From Calliopum simillimum (taxonomy: Eukaryota; Arthropoda; Insecta; Diptera; Lauxaniidae): a DNA stretch of 64,000 nt. The stretch lies in assembly GCA_951812925.1 (NCBI GenBank), contig OX638372.1:6448001-6512000 (forward strand). Direction: 5' to 3'. Shown here in pieces: positions 1 to 11,635 of the stretch. The notes beneath the pieces were generated by a model. That model saw nothing but the letters and a program-made list of their open reading frames with translations, ran no database searches and was not told the DNA's origin. Made by a program: the position numbers and the translations under genes. The number at the start of each line of letters is the position of its first letter. Positions within the stretch are counted from its first letter, which is position 1.

Positions 1-548
1 TCAACTAGTTGCCATGACCCAAAGGATAGCAGAAGTTTGGATAGTCCTCAACTCTCAACCATTTTAATGATGTCGTGCTTGGCCGCATGATTCTAAAAAT
101 TGTAACCATCATCGGAGTATTGCTAATTGAAGGTTCCGCCTGTGTGATTGGGAAAAACGCCGTGAAATTGAGCCATCGCAGCAGGTTTTCACGTAAAACT
201 CAAGATACTCCTATGCTCAAATCAGTCGGCTTAAATTAAACCTCCAACAGAAGTCTGTCTTTAAGCATTGCAATGAAATGATAGCAAGAGCCGCAGATAT
301 TATAGTAAAGATTGCTAGAAAAAGATAAACGTGGGGTAAATGTTTAAGAAGATTGAAGGTAATTGTGAGTCACCGTGAACGATGGAGTCACCATGAACGC
401 TGGGCGAGTTTTGTGGATGATGAGCATAGATCACAGACATATAATAATAATTATAAGGGATACAAAGAAAAGGGAAAGTCGAGTAAGTCAAAAATAGAAT
501 AAGTAGTACTTACTATTAAAAAATACCAATCTCTAAAAAAAAAAAAAT
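1..548. other. Unrecognised sequence ending in an A-run
   Basis: No family recognised. Two short open stretches on the plus strand (about 236-327 and 331-499) contain basic, lysine-rich peptide but have no start codon or homologue I know. The segment ends in an A-run near 536-548, which would fit the 3' end of a retroposed copy or LINE. This is a weak inference from the tail alone. Confidence 0.2.
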
Positions 549-1581
549 AGATTTTTTAACTGCTTTTCCAAATGAACTATAGTTCACAAAAGATGATTGA
601 AGGCTTCAGTTCATTACCCTTACAGTGAGTTATCCGTCTAGTGCAGTGATCGGCGTCCTATAGCACAATTGTGCACTCAAAAATTTATCTATCTCTGTCT
701 ATCCTTTTCTAACTTTCATCTTTCTTCTCTCAAACATAAATTCTCTCTCTTAAAATTGCCGACCACTGGTCTACATAGTGTAAAGAGTGTACCGAAACTC
801 ATTTTAGTCGGCCGCATTTAAATACTTAAATACTACTTAAGTAGCAGCACATGCAACCCCTTTTCCAAATAGTACTATATAGCTCTCAGTTGTTTTCATT
901 CTCTCTCGCCTTTGTTTTCATCTCTTTTGTTACTAATTTTAGTAGTCGTGCGCCGCACCGGAAGGTCGCTTCGCCACAAACGTTTATAAGGCTAAAAATT
1001 TAATAATTTGTTGTTGTCGGTAAAATGCTCGGTCGATTGGCGTCATCATCGTCGCTGTATTGCTGCTCGTATCTTTAAATTTTAATCATTTGTTCGTTTA
1101 GTTCTCTCCCATTTGTTTGGTCTCGTCGTTCGTTTATTTTTAGCCAGACGACGTCGACGACTAACTAAGTTTGTTTTGTCTTATCATCGAACTTGTTGTT
1201 GAGGCTTGTCGTTGTCGTCTGCGCTGCTGCTCAAGTATGATGCAACAAGCGACGATGAAGAAAAAATCCCCTATTTGTTCGTGTTCACTCTGGTTTACGT
1301 TACCGGCTGGTGTTATTGATAATCTCATGGTGATTGTTGTTGTTGTTGCAGTTGTATCACACTTGTTTATGTAGCTCTGAATGAATTTCGTTAAAAGTTT
1401 TTGTTGAAAGCTGGCTGCTTTACTGTCGTCGTTGTGGGAATTTCGTGGATAGGATTGCCAAATATAATTTTTAAAATTATTTCGTTCTTTCGTATTCCAA
1501 AAAGTTCATACATAAGTAAGTATGAACACTATGCGTTCATTATAAATCTTGGATATTACCGGGACTTAAACATACCCGATA
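549..1581. other. AT-rich non-coding stretch with TTG/GTC simple repeats
   Basis: Runs of TTG, GTC and TCGT repeats (about 1000-1370) make short open frames without protein character. I see no exon, RNA gene or mobile element here. Confidence 0.5.
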
Positions 1582-3378
1582 TGTAGGGGAAGGGTACCGG
1601 GTGTGGGCACCGTTTTGTTTTCGACTCATAACTTTTGACCAAATGTATATTATGCTGACATACATATAAGTGTCAATAGAATGCTAAAGACCTTAGCTAA
1701 CTATTGGTGAAGAAAGTAAATTGATTTCATCAGTTGGAAAAATTATATAAAAAAATTAGTGAAGTGATAATTTTTGACAAAAAAAAATTTTGGGTCCGGT
1801 TGTGGGCACCCTTAGAAAATCGGCTAAAAATGGGAAAATGTGAAGTAAAACGCAATCAGATGGAGAAAAATGCAAAATCAATTTATTCTGGACACATTGA
1901 TTCAAACAAATTCATCATCTGAAGTTCAATGAATGCAAGTAAAATAACTGGCTTGCATGTTAGCGCACTTCAAATGAACGGGCCGATAGCATTCGTTACA
2001 TTTTACAGAGTTGTTGGTGGTCAATTTGCGCGGCAACAGCTTAAAACTTAGGCGCCTGCTTTACTGTCCTCACCTCTGCTTTCTGTTTCAAATTGAGCAG
2101 AACTTCCGGAGAAGTCAACACCACGCTTTGCATTGCTTTTCGGCCGCGATTCGATGGCTTCTTTGGAGTCGCACCTTGCAACGGGCCGAACTCATTCAAA
2201 ATGCTGTTCACTGAAGTGACGCGGGAAACGGAAGACGTAAATGGCTTAAGTATGTTGAGAACATCTCCTTCGCCCATTTCATTCTCAGCGGTAGCTTCGG
2301 TGATCTGCTCAACTGCTTCAACAAACTCAGCGCCTCCGAAAACATCTGGATCAAATGGCATGATACCTGTTGCTCTGAAACCAGACTTGATTGACTTCGG
2401 AGTCAATGCCAGATCAAGTGATTTGCATACTAAGCCAACAAGTTGACGTAATTCCAAGCACTTGTTGGCATTGTATTTTTGCCATGCTGCACACTGTGAC
2501 TTGTAGAATACCTTTACCGGTCCGAATACAGAAACATCCAAAGGCTGCTCCGATGGCATCAGTGAGGCGGAAACGAAAGGATGTGCACCCCATTCTCGCC
2601 TGCAATGTCCAGCGTTTCTGTCGACAAGTGGCTGGTGTGATTGTCTAGAAGCAGCAGAATAGGAGAAATTGGAGTTGGTTTGGCAAACTGAATGCCGCAT
2701 ATAACAAACGAATTCGGGTTGAGCCATCCACCCAGAATCATTTGCGGGAATTTTAACAGCCACACTTAAGGAAAACACCTTAATTAGTTCCTAAGTTTTT
2801 TTTATTTTTTCCAGCATCTTTTGAATCAGTTTCTTCTGCGATATCTTTAATGGACTTTTTCGTTCTTTCCTTTCCACTAAAAAAGAGTAAAATGGCATAA
2901 AAATACCATTTAAATTTGTAACGTTGGCATCCACGACGATATTTAAATAAAGCAAGAGGGGGGTGCCCACACCTGGACCTATTCGGGGCCCATATTCGGC
3001 TTTGATAGCCACTTTAAAAAGCAATGAGCAAATTGTGTTGTGTGAACATTTTGGTGGCATTCGGTTTTGAATCACAAATTATAATAAATCTACTATATAA
3101 ATATAGATTTCACTCAGCTTTTCGAATGATTCACTTCGATTTATCGCACTTGGAAAATTATTGAAAAAAACTTTTGTGTTGACTTTTACTCATTCAAAAA
3201 TTATTAACTTCTCAGCATCAAGCAAATGCGACTGTTTACTCCAGTAAATGCACAAAAACTTCATGCTGTCATTACACGCGCTTAACATTTGTCAGAACAG
3301 CTGCATTTATTTTCTGTTAAAAGTTACGGGGGGTGCCCACACCCGGAGCCTGCCCACTGGCGGTACCCTTCCCCTACA
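1582..3378 (-). mobile_element. pogo-like DNA transposon, internally deleted, both ends present
   Basis: The left end at 1582 (TGTAGGGGAAGGGTACC) and the reverse complement at the right end (finishing at 3378) form terminal inverted repeats. TA precedes the left end; the right flank is TT, so a TA target duplication is possible but not intact. The motif CGGGTGTGGGCACC or close variants occurs four times: about 1598-1611 and 1796-1811 in one orientation, 2957-2974 and 3330-3346 in the other. These look like repeated subterminal transposase sites. The only transposase sequence is the C-terminal part on the minus strand (2041-2765). At 1.8 kb with the N-terminal DNA-binding and first catalytic regions absent, it is a defective copy. 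Confidence 0.75.
2041..2765 (-). pseudogene. pogo/Tigger-like transposase, C-terminal remnant with frameshift
   Basis: This is the C-terminal half of a DDE transposase of the pogo/Tigger type, which cuts and pastes DNA at TA sites. Frame one (2765-2560) reads through ILLLLDNHTSH, containing the second catalytic Asp, to SFPPH. It stops there, and a second frame (about 2550 down to 2041) continues with QPLDVSVFGPVK, containing the third catalytic Asp, then GFRATGIMPFDPDVF and a Lys/Arg-rich tail (KKPSNRGRKA). The break lies near 2550-2565 in the linker that normally reads PPHxSHRxQPLD. The N-terminal helix-turn-helix and the first Asp are not found upstream, so the copy is inactive. The family call rests on these motifs and their order; I could not compare subfamilies. 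Confidence 0.8.
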
Positions 3379-4678
3379 TTATGCTTTGCACTAGTTTTTT
3401 TTCTCACTGAAAAAGAAGCAACATTAGAAGTTTCATAAAATACCCGCAGTCTACCCGAAAAGTTTAAAGCAAAAAATTTAATGAAATAATGCCGCTATGA
3501 AAATACATCAGAATTATGCGTTGGCAACTCTGTTACTATAATGCAACACTGAATTGCTGCTGTTCCGGCACAGACAGCTCAGCTGATTTATGAGGATAAT
3601 AAAATAAACGTTGCACCCAGTCTGCCAGTCAAGCAGTCGGCAACACGATTAAGTGTTGGAATGGATGGAATGTTTTCATAATGCGGCGTATTCTACTTAA
3701 AATGCACTCGCATGACACAGCACAAAGAGACTGAGTGGGAGCAAGAGTAACGCCGCACGAATAAAAAGAGAGTGAGAATTATTAAGTTTGTGTATTTGGA
3801 AAGGCGAGTGATAAAAGAGCATAATTTTTGCTTGCTCACTAAATGTTGTCGACTGCTGTGTGTATTGTTGTTGTTGTTGTTGGTTTTTTATTGTTGGAGG
3901 ATGTTACATCGTTTAGCAGTTCAATGGGTTGCAACCCAGGCAGTCAGTCGATCTCTTTTAGTTGAAACATTAAATACAAACAAATAAACGTTAGCTGAGA
4001 AGACGATTATTAACGAAGTGATACGACCAACTAATGTCGTGTGAAATAAAACTTTTGTGTAGTTGCAATATTTGTTGTTGTTGTTGTTTCGCAGCAACTT
4101 AAGTTACTCAAGATTGTTTGATTCTTTATACACAACGGAGAAGTTGAAATCGGTTAAAGAATTATAGCGTTACGTTACGTTATGCGTAGTGTGATTACTT
4201 TGAGCAAACTGAATAGCAGGAGGTACATGGCTGTGTTTTGACTTGAGATATAATTATGTATGTTATATATCTGTTTGATGTATGAAAACCGCGTTCTGTT
4301 TGTTGCGTCTGTACTGTTCCTTTTTGAGTGTGTGGTTTTTTTTCTTTTGGGCCTTCTTCGACAGGTCCGTGTATTTCGTACTTTTGTCAGAATATTAAGA
4401 TGGATTATTTGTCTTAAGAAAAGAAATCTATGAGCATCCCCCGACCGTCGAAAATAAGTGAGAAATCGGTAATTTATTTTGGACATACCCGATAAGATTT
4501 CTTAAAAAAAAAATTAGTTTTTTGTTCAAGCATAACGTCCTTTAAACTGTTACAAACTATATGACTCGTTCGCATGCTTTCGAAAATTCATTCACAATTT
4601 CCAATTTCATTCCTAAATTGGGAACCTAACAAGCCATACATTCCAATATGTTAAGTGATTCTTTTATACTCTTTGAAT
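3379..4678. other. Non-coding stretch with GTT microsatellites
   Basis: GTT runs near 3866-3885 and 4073-4090 and a short GTTAC repeat near 4168. The open frames across it are simple-repeat artefacts. I see no gene or clear mobile element. Confidence 0.5.
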
Positions 4679-4799
4679 TATGCCCTACACCCAGAGTATA
4701 TTTACTTTGTCCTTTCGTTTGTAACGCGAAAAAGGAAGCGTGACAGGTATTCGAAAGGGTATAGATTTCTTTCGAAATAATAATTCGACGAAATTTTAT

Positions 4800-5785
4800 A
4801 CCGTCTAGGGTCCTAGGTCCTGATGGCATTGCCATGGTTATGCTGGAAAAGCTACCTCCGTCGGCGATGCGCTATCTCGCTGAGATTCTCAATCTCACCA
4901 TCGCTCATAGAAACATACCCACCATGTGGAAGGATGATCGTGTAATCCCTATTATTAAACCGGGTAAGCCCACTGCCACTTCTATGTCCGAATTTGTTGT
5001 AAGCGCTTCTCTTTCGCAACTTCAACTCCAGCTTAGCCTCGCAAACCACCACCTTTGTCTCCTGCGCTGATGACTGCACCACCGTTGCATCAGCTAAACC
5101 AGGGGCGAAAGTCGAGCAGCAGGGGATCGATGCTTATCTGGGAGTTGTTAAGCAAAAATCCTCTGCAACGCTCTTCAATTCGCGGACAAGCAAGGTAAAT
5201 AAGACTCCCGACGTCCACATTAACAACGGGCACCAGCAAATATTCCAAACTCCTCGGGGGGACACTGGATAATATATACAATTCTTCCAAGCACGCAACT
5301 AAGGTTTGCTCCAAATTAAGCATAAGAAACCGTGCCCAGATTGCCATTGCCGGAACTTCCTGGGAGAAGGACAAGGAGGAGACACTGATGGGAACATACA
5401 AGGTGATCCATCTAAAATTATGTATGTTTCCCGCATTTGGGCTCCGACACTCCGCACCACAGTAGAGCAAACTTCAAACCAAGCAAAACAGCACCTTGCT
5501 TATAGCTACCAAAGTGCTCAATAGCCGCCCTCTAGCCATTCATCTCAGTGAAAAATCACTATCGAGGGAGCCAAAGTGTTCAGTTTAGAACGGTTTTATC
5601 CATCTTTCTGATAAGCAACCGTTCCCATTTCATTGAAGGCACCGCGGATCGGTGGCCATTATTCTGTGGTAGCCCCTATGGCACTTCCCGCCTATTGAAC
5701 TGTCCCTTCTATCCTACTAACTTTACTGCGATCCCGCCCAGTAGAGGAAGACCACTTTCTGGACCTCTTAGCTACAAATTCGAAC
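4800..5785 (+). pseudogene. Degenerate jockey-type non-LTR retrotransposon (reverse transcriptase remnant)
   Basis: Fragments of a LINE ORF2 are readable in shifting frames. GPDGIAMVMLEKL and IPTMWKDDRVIPIIKPGKP (4816-4970) match the start of the jockey-clade reverse transcriptase. The catalytic YADD box survives as CADD at 5063-5074. The thumb segment with IAIAGTSWEKDKEE is at about 5337-5379, and a Cys-rich C-terminal segment (CGSPYGT, LLNCPFYPT) is at about 5660-5720. Only about 28 codons separate the RT start motif from CADD, far fewer than normal, so there is an internal deletion as well as several stops and frameshifts. It sits inside the DINE Helitron and so inserted after it. Confidence 0.7.
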
Positions 5786-5881
5786 TAAACCTTCCATACA
5801 AGCAAAGTTTTCAAAATAATGTAATGCAAGCGTTATTTGAGATAAGCCAACAATATGCTGCGGTGTTGGGTATTTCATGTG

Positions 5882-7272
5882 CACGGGGGTTCAAAACATT
5901 TTTTAACCCTCAAGTTGCATCACTCGGAAAGTTTTTATATTTTCTTGTTCAGGGTACTTTCCTTATCATATAAAAAAAAAAAATTAAGAAAATCTGTCGG
6001 GCGCTTTTTTTTTAAATCGAATTTTCCGTTTTTGGCAAAATTGAATTAAGTCAAAAATAACATGCGAAAACTAAAATCAATAAAAAGGAACACGAATAGT
6101 CATTTCTAACTAAGTTTTGTATGCTGAATTCAAATCCGTTAACAAAATCGATCTATCGCTACAGAATTTTGAGATATCCTAACCCAAAAACTACCAAAAT
6201 ATAAGATTTTTCGTGATTTTTTCGTACTTTTGAGGTTATGTAACACGACATTGTAACATTTTGTTATAAAACCTGTTATGTAAGTCAAAAGCACATATCT
6301 TTGCGTACAAAACTCTTTTTAAATTATATGAATATCTTTTTTTTTCTTTGAGTAAGCCTAACCTAAAAATTTAAAAAGAAACAAAAACAAGATTTTTGAC
6401 TACTTTGGAGGCTACATACAGAACGCACGAAATTTTTTTGGTCTTTTATACAAACTGCATCACTTATAATCATTTATTGTCTTCAAAATGAGCCATCACA
6501 TAGTCATCTACGATTTTTCTATACAAAGTTATGAGCTCTTTAATATGACATCAAGAAACACAATAACGTTATGCCAAAACAAGTAATACACTGAAGCTAA
6601 AAAGTTAGTTTGCTTAAAATTGTTGTGACGAAGAAGGGAAAATCCGTAGGTGACCACGCGATGGCTGATTTTGAAGACGAGAAATTGTAGTAAGTAATTC
6701 AGTTAGTATAAAAGAGCAGAAAAATTTCGTGCGTTCTCTATGTAGCCTCCAAAGTAGTTGAAAATCTTGTTTTTGTTTCTTTTTAAATTTTTAGGTTAGG
6801 ATAACTCCGAGAAAAAAAAAGATATTGATATAATTTAAAAAGAGTTTTGTGCGAAAAGATATGTGCTTTTGACTTACATAACAGGTTTTATGACAAAGTA
6901 TTACACTGTCGTGTGACATAACCTCAAAAGTAGGAAGAAATCACGAAAAATCTTATATTTTGGTAGTTTTTGGGTTAGGATATCTCAAAATTCTTTAGCG
7001 ATAGATCGATTTTGTTAACGGATTTGAATTCAGCATCCAAAAGTTAGTTAGAAATAACTATTCGTGTTCCTTTTTATTGATTTTAGTTTTCGCATGTTAT
7101 TTTTGACTTAACTCATTTTTGCCAAAAACGGAAAATTCGATTTAAAAAAAAGCGCCCGACGGATTTTCTTAATTTTTATTTTATATGATAAGGAAAGTAC
7201 CCTGAACAAGAAAATATAAAAACTTTCCGAGTGATGCAACTTGAGGGTTAAAAAATGTTTTGAACCCCCGTG
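5882..7272. mobile_element. 1.39-kb palindromic (foldback-like) element
   Basis: The left arm begins CACGGGGGTTCAAAACATTT at 5882 and its reverse complement ends at 7272. The arms stay alignable nearly to the centre near 6577, with only the middle ~100 bp clearly diverged. There is no coding frame. Flanks read ATGTG before and TGTGG after, so a 4-bp TGTG target duplication is likely. The element interrupts the DINE copy just before that copy's 3' hairpin. The superfamily is not identifiable from the ends alone. Confidence 0.75.
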
Positions 7273-7304
7273 TGTGGTGGCTATGCCAAAAATACCATTA
7301 CAAG

Positions 7305-9961
7305 TTTAAATTGAATTGTATGCAATCGATCAAACCGGTATGGGATGGCATCTGGGGAACTTAAAGCTAAAATTGGTGAGGTAACCTTAGCATAATGCCT
7401 GACAGAAGTTTGGAAGTTTTTAAAAACTAAAGGCACAATGAGCATCCAGCATGGCTGACTGACTGACTGTGCAATGCTTAACAAAATCCCGTGCATGTCT
7501 GGGAACAGCACAGATGAATTATGTGTCGAATATGTTATTTTTGCAACTTTCTATAATTTTGCGCACTTATTCGTTGAAATATTCATGGCTTACGTAAACA
7601 CCCAACGATATTTGTGAATTTTCGTTGACCAACTGCAAACTCTCCAATCTCTCAGTTTAGTTAGAGTCCAAGCAAACATTTAGATGACTTTCTATAGCAA
7701 TTGTGCCACATTAGCTAAACGTTGCTTGCTTGCGAGACTTTTTTTCAAATCTAAGTAAACCAGTTTTTTCTGCACTGGTACTCGTAACACCACCCGTTTG
7801 CTTTACGCCCAAGTCAATTATTGTAAACGCACTTTTTTTTATTTTTTTTTTTTTATTTTATTAAAGCGTAGAAAATGATTTCATCTTATAGCTGCTGTTG
7901 GTTGTTGTTGTTGCTGTATCTAGCTCTCTGTAGATTTTTCTTGTTGTATTCTTCTTTTAAGCAAAGTTGGTCGGTCGGTTGGTCTCCCCCTTCTGCTACC
8001 TTTATTTTCAACAGCTTCCCTTCTTGGCCCCTTGAACTCCCCTGCGTTGTGACACCCCTTCGAATTGATTTTCTGTGTGCCATGTTTGATTGTGTTGTTG
8101 TTGTTGTGTACAGTTGCTGCCACTTTTGCATGTACTTCGTTTTTATGTTTTTCTCATAAGTATTTTTGTTGTTGTTGTTGCTGTTTTTTTCACCTCTTTT
8201 TCTTCTGCGCGCCTTCCTTGTACAAACTTGCGAATACTTTTTTTTGAATTTTTTTTTTTCTTTATTCCATCGCAATGCTGCGCCAGTTTGGCCACTGTTG
8301 CTGGCTGCCTTGGCATCGGCCGCAGCCGCGCATCTGACTGTCAAATAATCCGAGACACAGCAAAATTATGCAGCCAACGTATGTTTTTGTTGTAAGAGCA
8401 TCCGTCAGTCAGGCTTTTGATGCGCAACTAACGAGGTAACGTGAAATCGCGTATTTTGGTTGCTCCGTTGTCGATTTGTTGTGTTTGTTGTTGCTACTAA
8501 AACTTTTGTTGTTGTTGTTGTCGTTTTTGCAACAAACTTCAAGTTGAACTGTTAAACTCTCAAAACTATTGGCAACACTGGAAAGTGCTGCTGCTGTTGC
8601 TGCACTATCGGCGATAACAAATAGTTTTCGGTTTATTCATTCGTTCATTCGCTAGCTGGGTTCATTCGTCGGCCTCGGTTCGCTCCTGTTTTTGTTGTTG
8701 TTTTTGTTATAGTTGTTGTTGTCGTCGTCGTCATCGTCAAAATCTTTACAAATCGTAGTTGGCGTACAGTTGTTTGTCATTTAACTTTTGTTGTTGTTGT
8801 TGGTATTATTGCTTTTGGGGTTGTACACACACGAGGGGTGGTGGTGGAGAGCTTCGCCTTAAAGCTCTTGGCGCCCCCACTCGTTGGTTGCTGTTGTTGT
8901 CAACTGCGTCGACGACGATGAAATACCTACAAACTTGCATTTTTTATTCATTCGGTCAATTTCGTTAAATTCATATGAAAGTTCAGTTTTTTTTTTTGAT
9001 TTCTAATTCGTTTCGTCTTCGCATAAACGAGATAAATTCGTTGTCGTCAGTTGTGTGGTGTGATTGTGTGCGTTTGTGTGTGTTTAGTAGCTATATAACT
9101 TTTTCTTGTCTAATTATTCGAAAAAATACTCGCAGTTTTGAAGGAAAAACCAGTGCTACCAACTCAGTCCGCCTAGAAAGTTTTGGTTTTCTGTGTAAAA
9201 AGTACAAAATTTTTCTAATTTAATTAGCGAAGAGTCCGATTTAAAGACTGGCAAATATAAAGCACTCAAAATCAATCCCCAATATCTCTTTGACCCTTGA
9301 CTTTGTTCAATCACTAGAAAACTCATCTAAAATTCACTTCCTACATATCTCCATAGCTTAATCACAAACGCTCCAAATGCGTTGAATTTAGTGAGCATAA
9401 TAATTTTTACGACTCAGATCTGGTTTTTGAAATGTTCGAGCTTAAAAATACCGTGATAGAAATGTGACCCATTTCACACAGAGTGTCTTAGATGTAAAAT
9501 ATGTTTTTGTTTCTAAAACCAATAAGGTTTTTCTTTAAAATTTTGATAAAATGCGCAATTTATCATAATATTTGCAAAAGTTAGAGCAATTTCAAAATTT
9601 GTTTCTTTTGTTCAACATGTCGTATGAGTAACATTTGATTAACATGTTTCTTTTTCTTTTTTCTCTTTAAGTTAGAACACTTAAAAATTCATTAACACTA
9701 CGAAGGTTTTGAATGAACAGGTATCTGCTAAATAAATGTCTAAAATAGACAAAAAAAATACATGTTTTTGGGTCTTTGTTTTTCAAACCCGGAAACCAGA
9801 GCTCAACCGCAAAAATGACTAATATCAATAAACGCAACGTATGAGTTTGCGTTATGGCCGAAATGCAATCATTTCGATTAGACTTCAAAAAGGCCAGGCA
9901 CCTGCAAAGATTGGCAGACAAACTCTCATTAGTAATCCTGTCTGCTCATTTTCTCTTTAAG
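7305..9961. other. Non-coding stretch, GTT-rich, with weak repeat relics
   Basis: Long runs of GTT/TTG (8090-8110, 8166-8180, 8505-8520, 8690-8720, 8785-8800) explain the leucine/cysteine and asparagine/glutamine frames on both strands. Near 9605-9650 the phrase ATGTCGTATGAGTAACATT resembles the arm of the palindrome at 17.2 kb, so an old partial copy may be present. Otherwise I see no gene. Confidence 0.4.
9047..9052 (+). promoter_or_regulatory. Candidate initiator (TCAGTT) of a fly core promoter
   Basis: TCAGTT matches the fly initiator consensus and is followed by the GTGTG-rich tract often seen in fly 5' leaders. There is no TATA box 30 bp upstream and no clear downstream promoter element, so this is weak. 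If real, it would start a plus-strand transcript 2.6 kb before the signal-peptide exon. Confidence 0.2.
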
Positions 9962-10300
9962 GTCGTGGTACTGCTGACTTCAAAGCAGAAAAATGGGATC
10001 ACACACATAAAGTTTTAAAGTCTCTTCGTTAAGTTTCCATTTATGGGCGTGGCACCGCCCACTAAAAAACAAACAGATTTTAACATCATTTCTTTAAGTG
10101 CATTCTATTTAAATACCGAATTTCAGAAAAATCGATTAAGTGGTTTAACCGTAGGAGTGCTTTTATCTCATTTAGGGGCGAGGTACCGCCTACTTAAAAA
10201 CATAATGGTTATATTATCATTTCTGTGTGTTAATCCTATCTCCATAACAAACTTCATAAAAAGCGGTGCACCGATTAAGCCGTGAGATCATTTTTTTCAT
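9960..10300 (+). repeat. Degenerate tandem units headed by GGGCGTGGCACCGCCC
   Basis: Three heads occur at about 9962 (TCGTGGTACTGCTGAC), 10045 (GGGCGTGGCACCGCCC) and 10176 (GGGCGAGGTACCGCC), followed by alignable text (CATCATTTCTTTAAGTG; TATCATTTCTGTGTG). The head is self-complementary and could form a small hairpin. Similar heads occur at 47.0 and 47.8 kb. Confidence 0.5.
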
Positions 10301-10404
10301 TTATCGTTCCTTAGTGTTAATTCTATCTCTACTTGGGCAGTGGTCGGCAAAACTAAGAGAGAGAAAAGATAGATCGGAGACAGATATCGTACCCAACCCT
10401 TTTT

Positions 10405-11002
10405 AGGGAAAGAGACTAAATCCCGTTTTCCAAAATCCCGTTTCCGAAATCTCGTTTCCCAAAATCGCCTTTTCTAAAATCACGTTTTCCAAAATCGGGC
10501 CGCCCGAATTAATAAAGATAATTTTACTTTTGAAAATGGAATATTGAAATATTACGACATTTTCACGAAGTATAATATTAATGTTCTATCGTTCCATTTA
10601 GCACAATCATTTTTTTTCGTGATATGAACATGAACAAAAAAAAAAATAGTTTTTTGCTGAAAAATATGAAACGCAAAATTTTTCATCAAACATTTGTCAA
10701 CTTCCATATGCAATAATTTTCATCGCTTCGGCACATTTGTGAAGTCTCGCAAAAAACAACTTTTGTTAAAAATAATATTTTACTCTATATAAATTTTTTT
10801 GTGGTCATTTGGTTCTGGGTAATGCAAAGAGTAGAGTGTATCTTAAGAAACTCGGGATTCTTAAATTAGAAACTTTTTGAAAAACGGGATTTTCGAAACA
10901 CTGGATTTTTTTTAAGCAAAATGAGGTTTTGGAAAACGGAATTTTAGAAATCGGGATTTTGATGAACGGGATTTTGGAAAACGGGACTTAGTATCTTTAC
11001 CT
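10405..11002. mobile_element. MITE whose inverted ends are tandem ~17-bp units
   Basis: The left end (10409-10505) is a string of units like AATCCCGTTTTCCAAA. The right end (about 10870-11000) is the same in reverse complement (GGAAAACGGGATTTT). The interior is AT-rich without a frame. This resembles foldback-type elements, whose termini are arrays of short repeats. Exact ends and any target duplication are unclear. Confidence 0.6.
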
Positions 11003-11635
11003 TCAAACACAGATTTTTTGTAATGGTGTTTTACATAAATGGGTGAACAGATAGATCAACCCTAAATGCATGATTGTTAGCAGAATTAATTTTTGCTGGT
11101 AAAATTGTTTTGAAATGTTGTATTAAGATATTTTTTAGAGGTTTCTTTTGTTGCTAGAAAACTTTGTGAATAAAAAAATTATTGCAAAATTAAATAATTT
11201 AAAGTAAAGTGTAGATAAAAAGACAAGGCGAAATATACTATAATTAAAAAACAGAAGGAAAAAAAAATAATTAAGTCATAAAAAATATTAATGGAAAATT
11301 CCATGTTCTAGATACTAATGGACAAATGAATTAAAAAAAAAATATTGAAGTAACAAACACGTACGTACATATACACGAGTATATAAGAAAAAAAAAAAAA
11401 AAAAAAAAATCGTTGATAATGATGTGAACAAATTTCATTTGGTATTTATGTTCTTGAGACAAGTGAGTAAACTAAAGTGAAGTATTTAAGTCAATTTTGC
11501 GACTGAGTTGCCCTAGAACCTTATATCAGTTCAAATAAACTAAACAATTTATTCAAAAAAAAAGATAATTAACTGAAAGTGTAAAGTATAAAATATGTTA
11601 GTGCTGAAATAATTCTGTCACATATCACAATACCG
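11003..11635 (+). other. Probable promoter and 5' leader of the signal-peptide gene
   Basis: AT-rich text with several GTGAA/AGTG phrases typical of fly leaders runs into the ATG exon. An in-frame TAA at 11582 precedes the start. The A-run at 11388-11409 directly after a TATA-like box is odd for a promoter. No transcript evidence was available. Confidence 0.3.
11380..11387 (+). promoter_or_regulatory. Candidate TATA box (TATATAAG)
   Basis: TATATAAG would place transcription start near 11410 (TCGTTG context), giving a leader of about 225 nt to the ATG at 11636. The intervening A-run makes this doubtful. Confidence 0.25.

Larger units (their letters stand above)
4679..7304 (+). mobile_element. 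DINE-type Helitron copy split by two later insertions
   Basis: Three pieces of one element lie in order. The 5' block (about 4679-4770) has the accented start TGCCCTACACCCAGAGTATA and the phrase TTTGTAACGCG shared with the copy at 21128. Part of a central repeat unit follows (about 5790-5880, CATACAAGCAAAGTTTTCAA). The 3' hairpin block is at 7273-7304, ending in CAAG before T where the better copy has CTAG. A LINE occupies the gap between the first two pieces and a palindrome separates the last two. Removing both restores the colinear order seen at 21128-22060. Homology was judged by eye. Confidence 0.65.

Noticed and set aside
873..893. TATA-like CTATATAG followed by CTCAGTTG as a promoter
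   Set aside because: The initiator-like site is only about 14 bp from the TATA-like box, too close for a normal core promoter.
2093..2648. Plus-strand frames of 117 and 85 residues
   Set aside because: Shadows of the minus-strand pogo-like transposase remnant.
7886..8395. Overlapping Q/N- and L/F-rich frames on both strands
   Set aside because: Produced by GTT/CAA and T-rich simple repeats; both strands are equally open.
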